A stretch of DNA of 64,000 bases from Blautia_A aquisgranensis. GTDB lineage: Bacteria; Bacillota; Clostridia; Lachnospirales; Lachnospiraceae. Shown here in pieces: positions 42,949 through 52,519 of the stretch. Every line of letters starts with the position of its first letter. The stretch's first letter is position 1. The notes below the pieces were generated by a model. It saw only the letters and a list, made by a program, of their open reading frames with translations. It made no database searches and had not been told where the DNA came from. The DNA lies in NCBI RefSeq assembly GCF_040096615.1, contig NZ_JBBMEJ010000015.1, positions 29,889-93,888 on the forward strand, in the 5' to 3' direction. The translations under genes and the position numbers were made by a program.

Positions 42949-44212
42949 ATTTTTTTATCTCCTTAAGATATATCCTTCCGGAAAAAGCAATGTGAGGAAG
43001 TTCATGAAATTCTGCGCTTTCGGGGCAGATCGGACGGTACAGGGGATCTGCCAGGATATGCTTTGCTGTTTTCAGTTTTTCTTCCATGGCTTCTTCTCCC
43101 TGAACGGCCTCATCTCCCGGACGGAGCAGGCCCGCCGTGATCTCAAGAGGACAGAGAAGCTGAACTCTTTTTTTATATTTTTTTTCGATCATTGCTGCAA
43201 GGGAGCCCATGGTGACAGGCTCTCCGATGATCGTAAGCTCCGGGGAAAATTCCGTACCCGTTCTGTATTGTAAATCAGACTGGGCATTCAAATATATTAC
43301 CTGCTCCGGTGTGACTTGCCATAATGCTTCCGTTCTCCCGTACTTCGCCTGATCCAAATTCACTTTCTGACAGCCCATCTGATTCTGTTGAATCTGTTCT
43401 TCCTGATCTCTACTTCTGTTCTCCTTCACAGCATTCCAAAGTGCTGCACAGATTTCCTCCATACAGCCATCCAACGGCGTTCCCACCACAAACGGCGTTC
43501 CGAATTTTTCCCGCAGCACATTTGCAGCCGGGATTCCCACTGAAGACACCACAAGATTCACATCCGCTTCTCCTGCCTTTGCAAGTGTCTCCAGTGTATC
43601 CCCCATAGCCCAGGTGGAAAGCACCTCAAAGCCAGACTGCTCCAGTCTTTTTTTCATATCATCCACTAACAGTTGCGGACCGAAATCCAGAGGTGTCACT
43701 CCAAGGAGATTTACTTTCAGTCTCTGTATCTCTTCCTTGTCGGGCAGCACTTTATCTTTATTTTTCGCTTTCACAAAAAGCCTTGCGATCTCCGCCAGGG
43801 CAAGTCCTGCCCCGTATACATAATCATGCATTCCGCTGGTGGGAACAGAAAACGCAGGGATTCCCGTCTCCGCAGTAAGGGCACGGGCAAGCCCTAGAAA
43901 ATCCGTTCCGTTCATAAAAGGTATCGGCGAGCTTGCCAGGGCAATAAATTTCGGCTGCAGCTCCTCTGCCGCTTCCCGGATATCCGCAAGAAATTTTTCA
44001 TCGTTTCCCATGATCGCGTCAATGTCCGTTAAACCGGATATAAAGATCAGACTGTCCTGCTCGTACCAGCGGATCTCGTCATGTGTATTGTAGGTAGAAT
44101 TACAACCGGAGGGATCATGCATCACGGTCATTCCCCCAAGCTCATAAAGTGCGGAGCAGACGCCCGACACATCTGCGGTATAGATCGGTATGATTCGATA
44201 TGCCTGTCTCAT
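42929..44212 (-). CDS. Nitrogenase component 1-like subunit K1 (second subunit of trio 1)
   Basis: A 427-residue NifD/NifK-family protein (oxidoreductase/nitrogenase component 1). The N-terminus has the cluster-binding pattern of this family: Cys19 in SGVCSALYELGG and Cys37 in MHDPSGCNSTY. The usual third cysteine position is Ser in ALASSPIPF. Rossmann-like domains follow, with LGVTPLDFGPQLL. Shorter than NifK. ATG at 44212 overlaps the previous stop as ATGA, preferred over 44233. Function unknown; with the D1 subunit it would form a heterotetramer reduced by the NifH-like protein. Confidence 0.88.
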   Translation of the reverse strand: MRQAYRIIPIYTADVSGVCSALYELGGMTVMHDPSGCNSTYNTHDEIRWYEQDSLIFISGLTDIDAIMGNDEKFLADIREAAEELQPKFIALASSPIPFMNGTDFLGLARALTAETGIPAFSVPTSGMHDYVYGAGLALAEIARLFVKAKNKDKVLPDKEEIQRLKVNLLGVTPLDFGPQLLVDDMKKRLEQSGFEVLSTWAMGDTLETLAKAGEADVNLVVSSVGIPAANVLREKFGTPFVVGTPLDGCMEEICAALWNAVKENRSRDQEEQIQQNQMGCQKVNLDQAKYGRTEALWQVTPEQVIYLNAQSDLQYRTGTEFSPELTIIGEPVTMGSLAAMIEKKYKKRVQLLCPLEITAGLLRPGDEAVQGEEAMEEKLKTAKHILADPLYRPICPESAEFHELPHIAFSGRIYLKEIKKYGKQIY

Positions 44213-45624
44213 ATGCAGCTTTCGCACCCCCATCCCTTGCGTACGATCAGATCCTCCGGATCTTTTTCTGTTTCAAAAGCCTCTGTCATCAGCTGTGCAG
44301 TACGACGTATTCCATCGAAGCCATAAAGACCTCCGCCCTGTACCATGTTGACAAAATTCCTGCTGCCCGTAAACCAGGCTGCTTTCTGCCCGATAGCAAG
44401 CACCTTTTTCTCCGGATGGCGGGATCTTACACGCATCTCCGGACGTATGGTGGAGATCAGCATAAGCTTCGGATAGTTTTTCTTCAGCCAGAAAAACACC
44501 TCTTTTTCCTCCGGACTGATACTGTCCAGAAAAACGGACTCTACCTGGAAACCATGGGTAAGGAGAAGCTTCGCAAGCCCCAGCGGCCTGGGATGAAAAA
44601 GATAGTCCAGCGCAATAGGTGTGTCACCGATGATCTCATGTGCATGGGAAAGCGCAGTCTCACAGTCCTGAATCTCACGCATAATATCCAGCCCAGCTGT
44701 TTGTTCTGAATCAATACCTGTTTCTACTGCCACGCTCCCTGATGTATCATTCTGTTTCTGCCCGTCTGTTCTGCTACAGTTCATTCGTCTCAAAGCTTCA
44801 GTCAGCTGTTTCTCCTGCTCTTCAATTTCCTCATAATCAAAGCTTCCCGGCAGATACAAAAAAGGCCGTTTCCATCGCTCAGCCTGAATAGAAGCTCCGA
44901 ATTTTCCGGCAGGATAGCTGTCAAGAACCAGACTTCCTTCTCCAAGGCTCTCATATTCTTCCCAGTTTTTACACGCGGCGATTTCCCGAAGCCGGATTCC
45001 GTTTTTTTCCAGAATACGCCGGATATCTGCAGTCTCATCCAGTGCAAAATCACTGCCAAGAATCGTCACACTTGCCGGATCTGCCTCCCTCACCGGCACT
45101 GCGTCATACATGGCACGGCGCAGCTTCTGATCCGGTGTGGGGCCTGTTTTCTGCATGATCGGGTCCATAAAACACCGCATAAAAAAAATATCCGGAAAGC
45201 GCCTTTCCAGTTCCCCATAGATCCGATCCAGATCACTTCCCAGAAAATGATGCAGACACACCGTAAAAAGCAGAACCGCTTTCGGCTTTTTCGTAAGACG
45301 GTTCAGAACATCTGTCACTCCCTCGATGGTCACATCCTCCAGGTTTCCTCCAAGGAGATCCTTTTCCTCCACGATCACAAAGGAAAAACGGTCTGCCGCA
45401 TTCATCTCCGCTGCCGTGAGCACAACACCCCGCATGCAGTTATCTGCACAGACATAGATCTGCTGAGCCTCCGGAACCAGCATCCCGGTATGCACGATAT
45501 TCCAGTTTCCATGAGCCGGGGAATTAAATTCTAGTCCTGCTGCAAACGGTGCCGGAAAAGCCGCTTCCCCGATGGGTACTTCTGTTTTTTCACGGATTTC
45601 TGCACTTCCAACTCTTTTCAGCAT
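44209..45624 (-). CDS. Nitrogenase component 1-like subunit D1 (first subunit of trio 1)
   Basis: A 471-residue NifD/NifE-family protein. Likely cluster cysteines are Cys59 and Cys63 (VCADNCMRG) and Cys123 (TVCLHHFLGSDLD). FNSP-x-HG near residue 33 recurs as FNSP-x-AEG in paralogue D2. Middle residues about 285-330 are a low-similarity insertion. No recognisable FeMo-co Cys/His ligands are evident. It overlaps the NifH-like gene by seven bases and K1 by four, so the three are translationally coupled. Ends WGCESCI. Confidence 0.88.
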   Translation of the reverse strand: MLKRVGSAEIREKTEVPIGEAAFPAPFAAGLEFNSPAHGNWNIVHTGMLVPEAQQIYVCADNCMRGVVLTAAEMNAADRFSFVIVEEKDLLGGNLEDVTIEGVTDVLNRLTKKPKAVLLFTVCLHHFLGSDLDRIYGELERRFPDIFFMRCFMDPIMQKTGPTPDQKLRRAMYDAVPVREADPASVTILGSDFALDETADIRRILEKNGIRLREIAACKNWEEYESLGEGSLVLDSYPAGKFGASIQAERWKRPFLYLPGSFDYEEIEEQEKQLTEALRRMNCSRTDGQKQNDTSGSVAVETGIDSEQTAGLDIMREIQDCETALSHAHEIIGDTPIALDYLFHPRPLGLAKLLLTHGFQVESVFLDSISPEEKEVFFWLKKNYPKLMLISTIRPEMRVRSRHPEKKVLAIGQKAAWFTGSRNFVNMVQGGGLYGFDGIRRTAQLMTEAFETEKDPEDLIVRKGWGCESCI

Positions 45625-46385
45625 AAGGTGTCCTCCCCGCAGACTTTTAAGATCTGTGCTGCCAGCGTCCGATATTCCCTGGCCATCTCACTGTCCGGAA
45701 AAGCTTCCAGAACTGTTTTTCCCTGCTCCTCTGCTTCCAGTACAAGTGCACTTCTGGAAAGGGTTCCCACAATATCCGTATGAAAATCCTCCGCCAGTTC
45801 CTGCACTTTTTCTTCTTCCCTGGGCACATTCCGTCGGTTCAGGATAATACCTCCAAGAGTTGCATAGCCTCTGTTCCGAAAATTTTCTACTGCCATGGCA
45901 ATGTTTGCGCCTGCATGGATCGCCATATTTTCTCCGGAGGTGATGATAAATACCTTATCCGCGTAACCACCACGCATGGGCATGGAAAAGCCGCCGCATA
46001 CAACATCTCCGAGCACATCATAAAAAACAATGTCCGGTTTATAGGACTCATACGCACCTGTCTCCTGAAGTTTTTCCAGTGCTGTGATGATGCCCCGTCC
46101 CGCACAGCCAAGTCCCGGCGTGGGGCCGCCGGCTTCCACGCACACCACGCCGCCGTATCCTGTGGTAGTTATATCCTCCAGTTTCAGATCCTGTCGTTTT
46201 TCATTATAAAGATCCAGCACTGTGGAGATTTTTTTTCCATGACGAAGCAGGATCGTGGAATCCGCCTTGGGATCACAGCCGATCTGCATCACCTTCATTC
46301 CTTTTTCCGCAAGGGCAGCTGCCATATTGGAAACAGTTGTGGATTTTCCGATGCCGCCTTTGCCGTATACTGCGATTCTGATCAT
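45618..46385 (-). CDS. NifH-like iron protein of trio 1
   Basis: A 255-residue nitrogenase-iron-protein-family ATPase. P-loop GKGGIGKST (8-16), cluster ligands Cys94 (GLGCAGRG) and Cys130 (DVLGDVVCGG), and switch segments are all intact, so it should form a homodimer with a bridging [4Fe-4S] and deliver electrons with ATP hydrolysis. It is closer to NifH/BchL/CfbC-type proteins than to Mrp. Start overlaps the TM1266-like stop by four bases. It donates to D1-K1 presumably. Confidence 0.93.
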   Translation of the reverse strand: MIRIAVYGKGGIGKSTTVSNMAAALAEKGMKVMQIGCDPKADSTILLRHGKKISTVLDLYNEKRQDLKLEDITTTGYGGVVCVEAGGPTPGLGCAGRGIITALEKLQETGAYESYKPDIVFYDVLGDVVCGGFSMPMRGGYADKVFIITSGENMAIHAGANIAMAVENFRNRGYATLGGIILNRRNVPREEEKVQELAEDFHTDIVGTLSRSALVLEAEEQGKTVLEAFPDSEMAREYRTLAAQILKVCGEDTLC

Positions 46386-46651
46386 TTTCTGTCCTCCGCT
46401 TTTGTGATCACATTTGAATAGGCTGTTTTTGCAGACACCCCTTTGAGACGCCCGATCTTTCCGGATAAAGAGCTGATCACATCCTGCGGCGCATCAATGG
46501 CAATGCTGATAATGTTGATGCCTTTTTCCCGGTAGGGAATTCCCATTCTCCCGATAATATATTTTCCCGCTTCGTGAAGAAAACGGTTGATGTCATCGAT
46601 CACGTCGTTGTTTTCCACGATGATCGAGATCAGTGCCACTCTCGTATCCAT
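46382..46651 (-). CDS. TM1266-family putative iron-only hydrogenase system regulator
   Basis: An 89-residue protein with ferredoxin-like/ACT fold, resembling NikR C-terminal domains. TRVALISIIVENNDV, GRMGIPYREKGINIISIAIDAP and LSGKIGRLKGVSAKTAYS are family landmarks. TM1266-like genes usually accompany FeFe-hydrogenase maturases; here it lies between hypE and the NifH-like gene. ATG at 46651 has AAAGGAG 5 bases upstream, preferred over 46675. It has no DNA-binding domain, so it likely senses a metal or metabolite. Confidence 0.85.
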   Translation of the reverse strand: MDTRVALISIIVENNDVIDDINRFLHEAGKYIIGRMGIPYREKGINIISIAIDAPQDVISSLSGKIGRLKGVSAKTAYSNVITKAEDRK

Positions 46652-46711
46652 AAAAACTCCTTTCCGGTCAGACACTTTTATTTACTGTCCCATTTATCGT
46701 ACATATAAAAA

Positions 46712-47752
46712 TCAGCAGATTCTTGGCAGAAGCTCTCCACCAGGCTGCGGAAGAAGTGCCTGTGTTCCGATCTCAGTCGTCATAACAACCTTTCCCGGCT
46801 GGTCAGCTGTGGCCTCACCGATGATCGCTGCGTTTTCGGAATATGGACATTTATGAAGTGCTTCCACGATCTTTTCTGCCTCTTCCCTCGGTGCCATGAT
46901 CACCATACGGCCTTCACAGGCAAGATAAAGGGGCTCCAGTCCAAGCATGCCGCAAACACCCTTTACCTCCGGTGCCACAGGTACTGCTGCCGCATCCAGA
47001 CGGATTCCCACATTACTCTGACCTGCAATCTCATAGAGAACCGTTCCCACACCGCCTCTTGTGGCATCACGGATCACGTGAAGCTCATGCGTTGCATTCA
47101 TCACTTCTTTTACTGTTCCCCATAACGGAGCGCAGTCACTTGTCACATCTGCCTCGATTCCGAAATCCTCTCTTGCCAGAAGAATGGTACATCCATGGCG
47201 TCCCACATCACCGGTTACGATAATGGCATCACCGGGCTTCGCAAGCTCGCCACCCACCTGAACGCCTTCCTGGATCTCACCCATTCCTGTAGTTGTGATA
47301 AAGACTCCGTCAACCTGTCCTTTTCCTGCCACCTTGGTATCACCGGAAACAATACGCACGCCTGCTTCCTTCGCTGTTTTTTCCATGGCAGAAGCAATCT
47401 CCTCCAGTTTTTCCATAGGGAAGCCTTCTTCGATCACAAAGGCACAGGTAAGATACAGAGGCTTCGCCCCCATACAGGCAAGGTCATTGACTGTTCCGCA
47501 TATGGAAAGCTTTCCGATATTTCCTCCCGGAAAGAATGCCGGTGAAACAATAAAGCCATCGGTGGATACTGCCATTTTTCCCACAGGCGGAGCCAGAACT
47601 GCCGCATCATCTGCAGTAAGATCCGGGTTTGCAAAATGTGCTTTAAATACCTGGTCAATAAGTTCTGAGGTCTGACGTCCTCCGGCACCATGTGCCATTG
47701 TCACTGTTTTATTTTTATTCTCCATGATCCTCATCTTCTTTCTGTCTTTCAT
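46712..47752 (-). CDS. hypE: Hydrogenase maturation factor HypE
   Basis: A 346-residue AIR-synthase-fold protein that dehydrates the carbamoyl group on its C-terminal Cys to a thiocyanate for Fe-CN ligand transfer. HGAGGRQTSELI begins the fold; DGVFITTTGMG and ATRGGVGTVLYE are ATP-site motifs; the protein ends PRIC, the essential carrier cysteine. Overlaps hypD by four bases (ATGA), suggesting the start at 47752; internal ATGs at M7 and M10 are alternatives. Confidence 0.94.
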   Translation of the reverse strand: MKDRKKMRIMENKNKTVTMAHGAGGRQTSELIDQVFKAHFANPDLTADDAAVLAPPVGKMAVSTDGFIVSPAFFPGGNIGKLSICGTVNDLACMGAKPLYLTCAFVIEEGFPMEKLEEIASAMEKTAKEAGVRIVSGDTKVAGKGQVDGVFITTTGMGEIQEGVQVGGELAKPGDAIIVTGDVGRHGCTILLAREDFGIEADVTSDCAPLWGTVKEVMNATHELHVIRDATRGGVGTVLYEIAGQSNVGIRLDAAAVPVAPEVKGVCGMLGLEPLYLACEGRMVIMAPREEAEKIVEALHKCPYSENAAIIGEATADQPGKVVMTTEIGTQALLPQPGGELLPRIC

Positions 47753-48798
47753 TCATTTCCATACATAAAATATGCAGAACAGGCTCCTTCATTAGATACC
47801 ATGCAGGCACCTACCGGATGCTGCGGTGTACAGACCTTTCCAAACACCTTACAGTCGGAAGGCCTGCATTTTCCCTGAAGCACATCCCCGCAGCGGCATG
47901 CAGGATTCGGTTTTCCCTGGATCGGTGGCACTGCATATTTCTTTCTGGCATCAAAAGCTTCCCATTCTTTCCGGAGCTCCAACCCGGAATCCGGGATCAC
48001 TCCCAGCCCCCGCCATTCCGAATCGCAGGGCTCCATCAACTCTTCCATCAGTTTCTGTGCCTGCGGGCTTCCTTCGCTTTTTACCACACGCGGGTAGCAG
48101 TTTACAAAGAACGGCTTTCCTTCCTGGAATCGCACCAGGGCAACAGCCAGCGCTGTAAGAAGCTCTTTGGCTGTAAAGCCTGCAACAACGCCGCTGATTC
48201 CTTCTTCTGCCAACTGCTCACAGAGCGTTGTTCCTGTGATCGCGTTCACATGTCCCGGATAAAGAAAAACATCTGCGCTTCCTTTTAATGCCTGATAAGC
48301 CTGTGGCATGGTCTTGTTTGCCACCAGCAGCGAATAGTTGGAAAGCCCGTCCTCCTTCGCTTTTTTCACGGAAAGACATCCCGAGGGCGTGGTCGTCTCA
48401 AAGCCTACCGAGAGAAATACCACCTGCTCATCCGGATGTTCTGCGGCGTATTTTTCCGCATCTGCCGGAGAATAGACGATGCGGATCCTGGCTCCCTCTG
48501 CCCTGGCGTCTGCAAGACTCTTTTTTGTTCCCGGTACACGGACAAGATCTCCGAACGTACAGATCGTCACCTGCTTTTCCAACGCAAGATAAACAGCCTC
48601 ATCAATAAAACCTACCGGCGTCACACAGACCGGACAGCCTGGTCCTGAGATCAGCTCCACCTGGGGCGGAAGAATCTTACGTATTCCCAGCCGGAAGATC
48701 TCATGTGTATGGGTTCCGCACACCTCCATGATCCGCACTGCAGGTCCACGGTAGTCTTCTATGATCTCTTTTGCGGTTCTTTTCTTCTCTTCCATCAC
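47749..48798 (-). CDS. hypD: Hydrogenase maturation factor HypD
   Basis: A 349-residue iron-sulfur protein that with HypC assembles the Fe(CN)2CO group. CGTHTHEIFRLGIRKILPP and GPGCPVCVTP hold the conserved redox and iron cysteines. The C-terminal [4Fe-4S] cysteines lie in CRCGDVLQGKCRPSDC and ACMVSNEGACSAYF. Length is typical. Overlaps hypC by four bases. Confidence 0.95.
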   Translation of the reverse strand: MMEEKKRTAKEIIEDYRGPAVRIMEVCGTHTHEIFRLGIRKILPPQVELISGPGCPVCVTPVGFIDEAVYLALEKQVTICTFGDLVRVPGTKKSLADARAEGARIRIVYSPADAEKYAAEHPDEQVVFLSVGFETTTPSGCLSVKKAKEDGLSNYSLLVANKTMPQAYQALKGSADVFLYPGHVNAITGTTLCEQLAEEGISGVVAGFTAKELLTALAVALVRFQEGKPFFVNCYPRVVKSEGSPQAQKLMEELMEPCDSEWRGLGVIPDSGLELRKEWEAFDARKKYAVPPIQGKPNPACRCGDVLQGKCRPSDCKVFGKVCTPQHPVGACMVSNEGACSAYFMYGNE

Positions 48799-49004
48799 AA
48801 CAGCTCCTCCATCAGCTGATCCGTTTCCTCTTCATCATCGTCTGTGATCTTTGCGATGGCCACTCCTGCATGAACCATCACATAATCTCCCGGTTCCAGA
48901 TCCTCAAGAAGCTGTGCACTGACCTCACGTTTTGCTCCGCCTGCATCCACTACTGCAGTACCGTCGCTGATCTTTACTACTTTTGCTGATAATCCTACAC
49001 ACAT
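48795..49004 (-). CDS. hypC: Hydrogenase maturation chaperone HypC
   Basis: A 69-residue HypC/HupF protein. MCVGLSAKVV replaces the usual MCLAIPGKV but keeps the essential Cys2 that binds iron together with HypD. A beta-barrel core (VDAGGAKREVSAQLL, PGDYVMVHAGVAI) and an acidic helical tail are normal. The divergent P-G to S-A change near the N-terminus hints at a partner other than a normal hydrogenase large subunit; this is inference. Confidence 0.92.
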   Translation of the reverse strand: MCVGLSAKVVKISDGTAVVDAGGAKREVSAQLLEDLEPGDYVMVHAGVAIAKITDDDEEETDQLMEELL

Positions 49005-49005
49005 A

Positions 49006-51450
49006 TCAAATTTCCTCCTTCTCCATGGCGGAACTCACATCCCCTGTCCGCTTTGCATTCAGATAAGCCATACCGTAAGCTGCCTGTCCCAGTGCGATCC
49101 CACCGTCATTTGGCGGGATCAGACTATGTTTGAGTACCTGAAAGCCTTTCCTTAAAAGTCCCTCATCTGTCAGCTTGAGAAGCAGCCGGTTCTGAAAAAC
49201 TCCGCCGCTTAAAGCAGCTTTTCGGATTCCTGTTTCTTTTTCCGCCGCCTCACAGGCTGAGATGATCTGTTCCGCCAGACCTGCATGGAACTCATATGCA
49301 AGCTGCCCGGAATCCACACCTTCCAGCCTTTCTTCCACCAGATACCGGACAAGTCTGTCTGTATTTAAAACAAATTTTCTTGTATCTTCTGATTCTGTCA
49401 GATCCGATGAATCCGGATTCCATACCATTACTTCGTTCTCTCTGACAGCATTCCGATTCTTTTTTTCCAAAAGCTCCTGTGCTTCTTTTGGATTATTTTT
49501 TTCCCATTCTTCGGCTGCAAACTCCAGTGCTGTGGAGGCTTCGCCCTCAAAGGTTGATGCTCTCCGGATTCCCAGGATCGCGCTGACCCCGTCAAAAAGC
49601 CGTCCTGCACTGGTAGATGTTACTGCATTGATCTTTCTCTGCGCCATAGCCACCAGCACCTTGCATTCCTTCTCTGTGCAAAGTCCCAGTTTTTGGACTG
49701 TAATAAAGGTTTTTTCCTGATCATCATAATTCTGCCCGATCAGGGAAACCGCGATCCGCCATCCTTCCTTTGCAGAAAGATCTCCACCCACCTGCGTAAA
49801 CGGCTGAATGCTTCCAAGTCTTGTAAATCCTTCATGATCTGCCAGCAGAATCTCTCCGCCCCAGATCGTTCCGTCCGTTCCGTAGCCGGTTCCGTCAAAA
49901 GAAACGCCGATCACTTTTTCCTGGCAGTCGTTCTCTGCCATACAGGATAAAATGTGTGCATAATGATGCTGCACCTTCAGAACCGGCAGCCCTGTTTCTT
50001 CTGCCACTACTGTGGAATTGTACCGTGGATGCAGATCACATACCACCACCTCCGGCTGAACCTCCAGAAGAGTCTCCAGTCTTCCCATTGTCTCTTTCAG
50101 GGCTTTTACTGTGCGGATATCCTCCAGATCTCCCACATACGGGGACGGATAAAAGCGGTTATCCACACCAATGCAGAAAGTATTCTTAAGCTCTCCACCT
50201 GCTGCGATCACCTGTCCCCTCCATGGTGTGGAAACCATGAACGGAAGCGGTGCATATCCGCGTGAACGCCGGATCATGTACGGCTCCCCTTTATAAAAAT
50301 CCATCACTGAGTCATCTGCCCGGATACGTATCTTGCGGTTATGGGAAAGAATACAGTCGCAGAGATGAGAAAGCTCTGCCTCTGCCTCCGCATCATCCCG
50401 GCAGATCGGCGCACCGGATGTATTTCCACTGGTCATCACCAGAAGCTTCGGCATTTCGATCCCGTCATCATAGCAAAAAAGAAGAAGCTGCACCGGCGCA
50501 TAGGGAAGCATCATGCCAACCTTGGGATTCCCCGGGGCAATGCTCTCGCAAAGCTTCTCAGACGCATCGCTGTCTCTCTCCGGAGATGAATCGTATTTAT
50601 CCAGCAGAAGAATCGGCTTCTGATGTCCGGTAAGGATTTTTTCCTGTTCCTCACTGACCTGGCACACTGCCTTCACCGTCTCCAGATTCTGGGCCATCAC
50701 TGCAAAGGGCTTCACCGGCCGCCGTTTCCGTTCCCGGAGAAGCTTTACTGCCGTCTCACTGGTTGCATCACAGCAGAGATGAAAACCTCCGATTCCCTTG
50801 ATCGCCACGATTCCCCCGGAAGCGATCACACGCCTGGTTTCCGTGATCGCAGCACGCCCTTTCTCTTTTCTTCCAAGAAGATAAACCTCCGGTCCACAGT
50901 CATTGCAACAGACAGGCTGGGCATCGTACCGTCTTGTGTCCGGATCATTATACTCGTCCGCACAGGACGGACACATGGGAAATTCTTTCATGCTGGTCCG
51001 CTCCCTGTCATAAGGAAGAGAATCCAGGATCGTCAGCCGCGGCCCGCAGCAGGTGCAGTTAATAAACGGATGCAGATACCGCCTGTTTTTCGGATCAAAC
51101 ATTTCTTCTTTACATTCATCACAGATCGCGATATCCGGTGAAACAAAGATCTCGCCCTTTGTCTTTTCACTCTCGATAATATCAAACTGTGTAAATTCCG
51201 GTGCATCCTCCACCGGTTCTGAAAGAAGCTTCAGGATTGCGGCACGTTTCGGTGGTCTGTTTTCAATATCTCCGATAAACTTCTCCACCGCTTTAGCTTC
51301 TCCCTGGGCAAAAATCTCCACATAAGGACCTTTATTGGACACACTTCCCCCGATTCCCCTGGCTGCCGCATGCCTGCTCACAGTGGGACGAAAACCCACA
51401 CCCTGTACGATCCCGTAAACGCGGATCATTTTTGTAATTTCATGCTCCAT
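49006..51450 (-). CDS. hypF: Carbamoyltransferase HypF
   Basis: An 814-residue multidomain enzyme that turns carbamoyl phosphate and ATP into the cyanide precursor on HypE. Domain order: acylphosphatase (VYGIVQGVGFRPTVSRHA, about 8-90), two zinc fingers (CDECKEEMF to CCGPRL and CPSCADEY to CCNDCGPE), YrdC (about 200-380), Kae1-like carbamoyltransferase (HHYAHI, SFDGTGYGTDGTIWGGE). ATG at 51450 has GGAG 6 bases upstream, giving a normal N-terminus; the 51525 frame adds a spurious leader. No HypA or HypB gene adjoins. Confidence 0.95.
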   Translation of the reverse strand: MEHEITKMIRVYGIVQGVGFRPTVSRHAAARGIGGSVSNKGPYVEIFAQGEAKAVEKFIGDIENRPPKRAAILKLLSEPVEDAPEFTQFDIIESEKTKGEIFVSPDIAICDECKEEMFDPKNRRYLHPFINCTCCGPRLTILDSLPYDRERTSMKEFPMCPSCADEYNDPDTRRYDAQPVCCNDCGPEVYLLGRKEKGRAAITETRRVIASGGIVAIKGIGGFHLCCDATSETAVKLLRERKRRPVKPFAVMAQNLETVKAVCQVSEEQEKILTGHQKPILLLDKYDSSPERDSDASEKLCESIAPGNPKVGMMLPYAPVQLLLFCYDDGIEMPKLLVMTSGNTSGAPICRDDAEAEAELSHLCDCILSHNRKIRIRADDSVMDFYKGEPYMIRRSRGYAPLPFMVSTPWRGQVIAAGGELKNTFCIGVDNRFYPSPYVGDLEDIRTVKALKETMGRLETLLEVQPEVVVCDLHPRYNSTVVAEETGLPVLKVQHHYAHILSCMAENDCQEKVIGVSFDGTGYGTDGTIWGGEILLADHEGFTRLGSIQPFTQVGGDLSAKEGWRIAVSLIGQNYDDQEKTFITVQKLGLCTEKECKVLVAMAQRKINAVTSTSAGRLFDGVSAILGIRRASTFEGEASTALEFAAEEWEKNNPKEAQELLEKKNRNAVRENEVMVWNPDSSDLTESEDTRKFVLNTDRLVRYLVEERLEGVDSGQLAYEFHAGLAEQIISACEAAEKETGIRKAALSGGVFQNRLLLKLTDEGLLRKGFQVLKHSLIPPNDGGIALGQAAYGMAYLNAKRTGDVSSAMEKEEI

Positions 51451-51481
51451 ATCGTTCTCCGTTCCCTGTAAAAACTGCCTT

Positions 51482-52519
51482 TTATCTGCACTTTCCGGAT
51501 ACTGCAAAATGCACCGCATCCACAAACTCTCCCTGAAATCCCGGTGTCATCCGCTTCATACAGGGATCTGCAAAGATCACATCATATCCCCCGTTTTCCA
51601 CAAGAGAAATGTAATCCTCCTCATCGCGAAGTGCCACATCTCCCTCTTCAAGGAGCTCTTTTTCCATGGAAAACCAGCTGGCCACGGTGATCTCTGTTTT
51701 CCCTCCACGCTGCCTTATCACATCACGCATGGAGTTCGCGATCACCTGCTGCTGAACAATAAGAGCCTTTTTTCCGGAATAATCCATATCCGGCACCAGC
51801 TCCTCTGCCAGCGGATATCCCACCTCGTAAGGTGTGCCAAAAGTTTTCTCAAGATATTTCGCACATTCCAGTGCCGCCGGTGAAACTACGATATTTTTTT
51901 CCGCAGAAGAAGCTTTTTTCACCTGGGTAAGCCCGGATCCCATTCCATAGCACACAGCTTCCAGCCCCTGTGCGTGGAATTTTTCCCGGATCTTATCCGC
52001 AGTGCCCGGATCACTGACATCCTGCGGTGTCATTCCCAGGATCCCAATCCTGCCGGATTCTGTCGGAAACTTCTCCCCGGCAAAGGTTCGGAACAGCTCC
52101 AGATATGCTTTTCGCTCCCCTGCATCATAAAGTTCCATTCCGTCTGTATCTATGGCCAGGATGGGAAGCTCTGTCTTTTTTTCGCACATGCGTCTGAGTG
52201 CCCGGTAGTCTGTTCCGATCACAGCAGGCACCGGTGTTCCGATCACCGCCGCAAAACCTGCATCGATTTTTTCCGCTGCATCCACAAGCTTGGCGACCAG
52301 TCGATCATCCCGCCCCAGGATCGCATCCATATCCCGGAGCCCTGCACTGAATACCGCACTTTTTTTCCCGAACCATCTGGGCTCATCAAAGCCGCATACA
52401 TTTCCTGTGCATCCGCCGGCATCACAGATCACAAGGATTCCGCCGAATTCATACAAAACAGACACTGCCCCGGACTGATCCGGCGCAAAAGGTGTCAGAT
52501 ATTTCCGAAGTCCTCTCAT
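51482..52519 (-). CDS. Nitrogenase component 1-like subunit K2 (second subunit of trio 2)
   Basis: A 345-residue short NifD/K-family protein, paralogue of K1. The N-terminus has SGAVSVLYEFGGILVICDAG with Ala where K1 has Cys19; Cys37 (AGGC) is retained, with extra Cys32 and Cys42. LGMTPQDVSDPG matches LGVTPLDFGPQ of K1. It is well shorter than NifK and likely lacks part of the third domain. Overlaps D2 by four bases, and ends 31 bases before hypF. Confidence 0.85.
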   Translation of the reverse strand: MRGLRKYLTPFAPDQSGAVSVLYEFGGILVICDAGGCTGNVCGFDEPRWFGKKSAVFSAGLRDMDAILGRDDRLVAKLVDAAEKIDAGFAAVIGTPVPAVIGTDYRALRRMCEKKTELPILAIDTDGMELYDAGERKAYLELFRTFAGEKFPTESGRIGILGMTPQDVSDPGTADKIREKFHAQGLEAVCYGMGSGLTQVKKASSAEKNIVVSPAALECAKYLEKTFGTPYEVGYPLAEELVPDMDYSGKKALIVQQQVIANSMRDVIRQRGGKTEITVASWFSMEKELLEEGDVALRDEEDYISLVENGGYDVIFADPCMKRMTPGFQGEFVDAVHFAVSGKCR

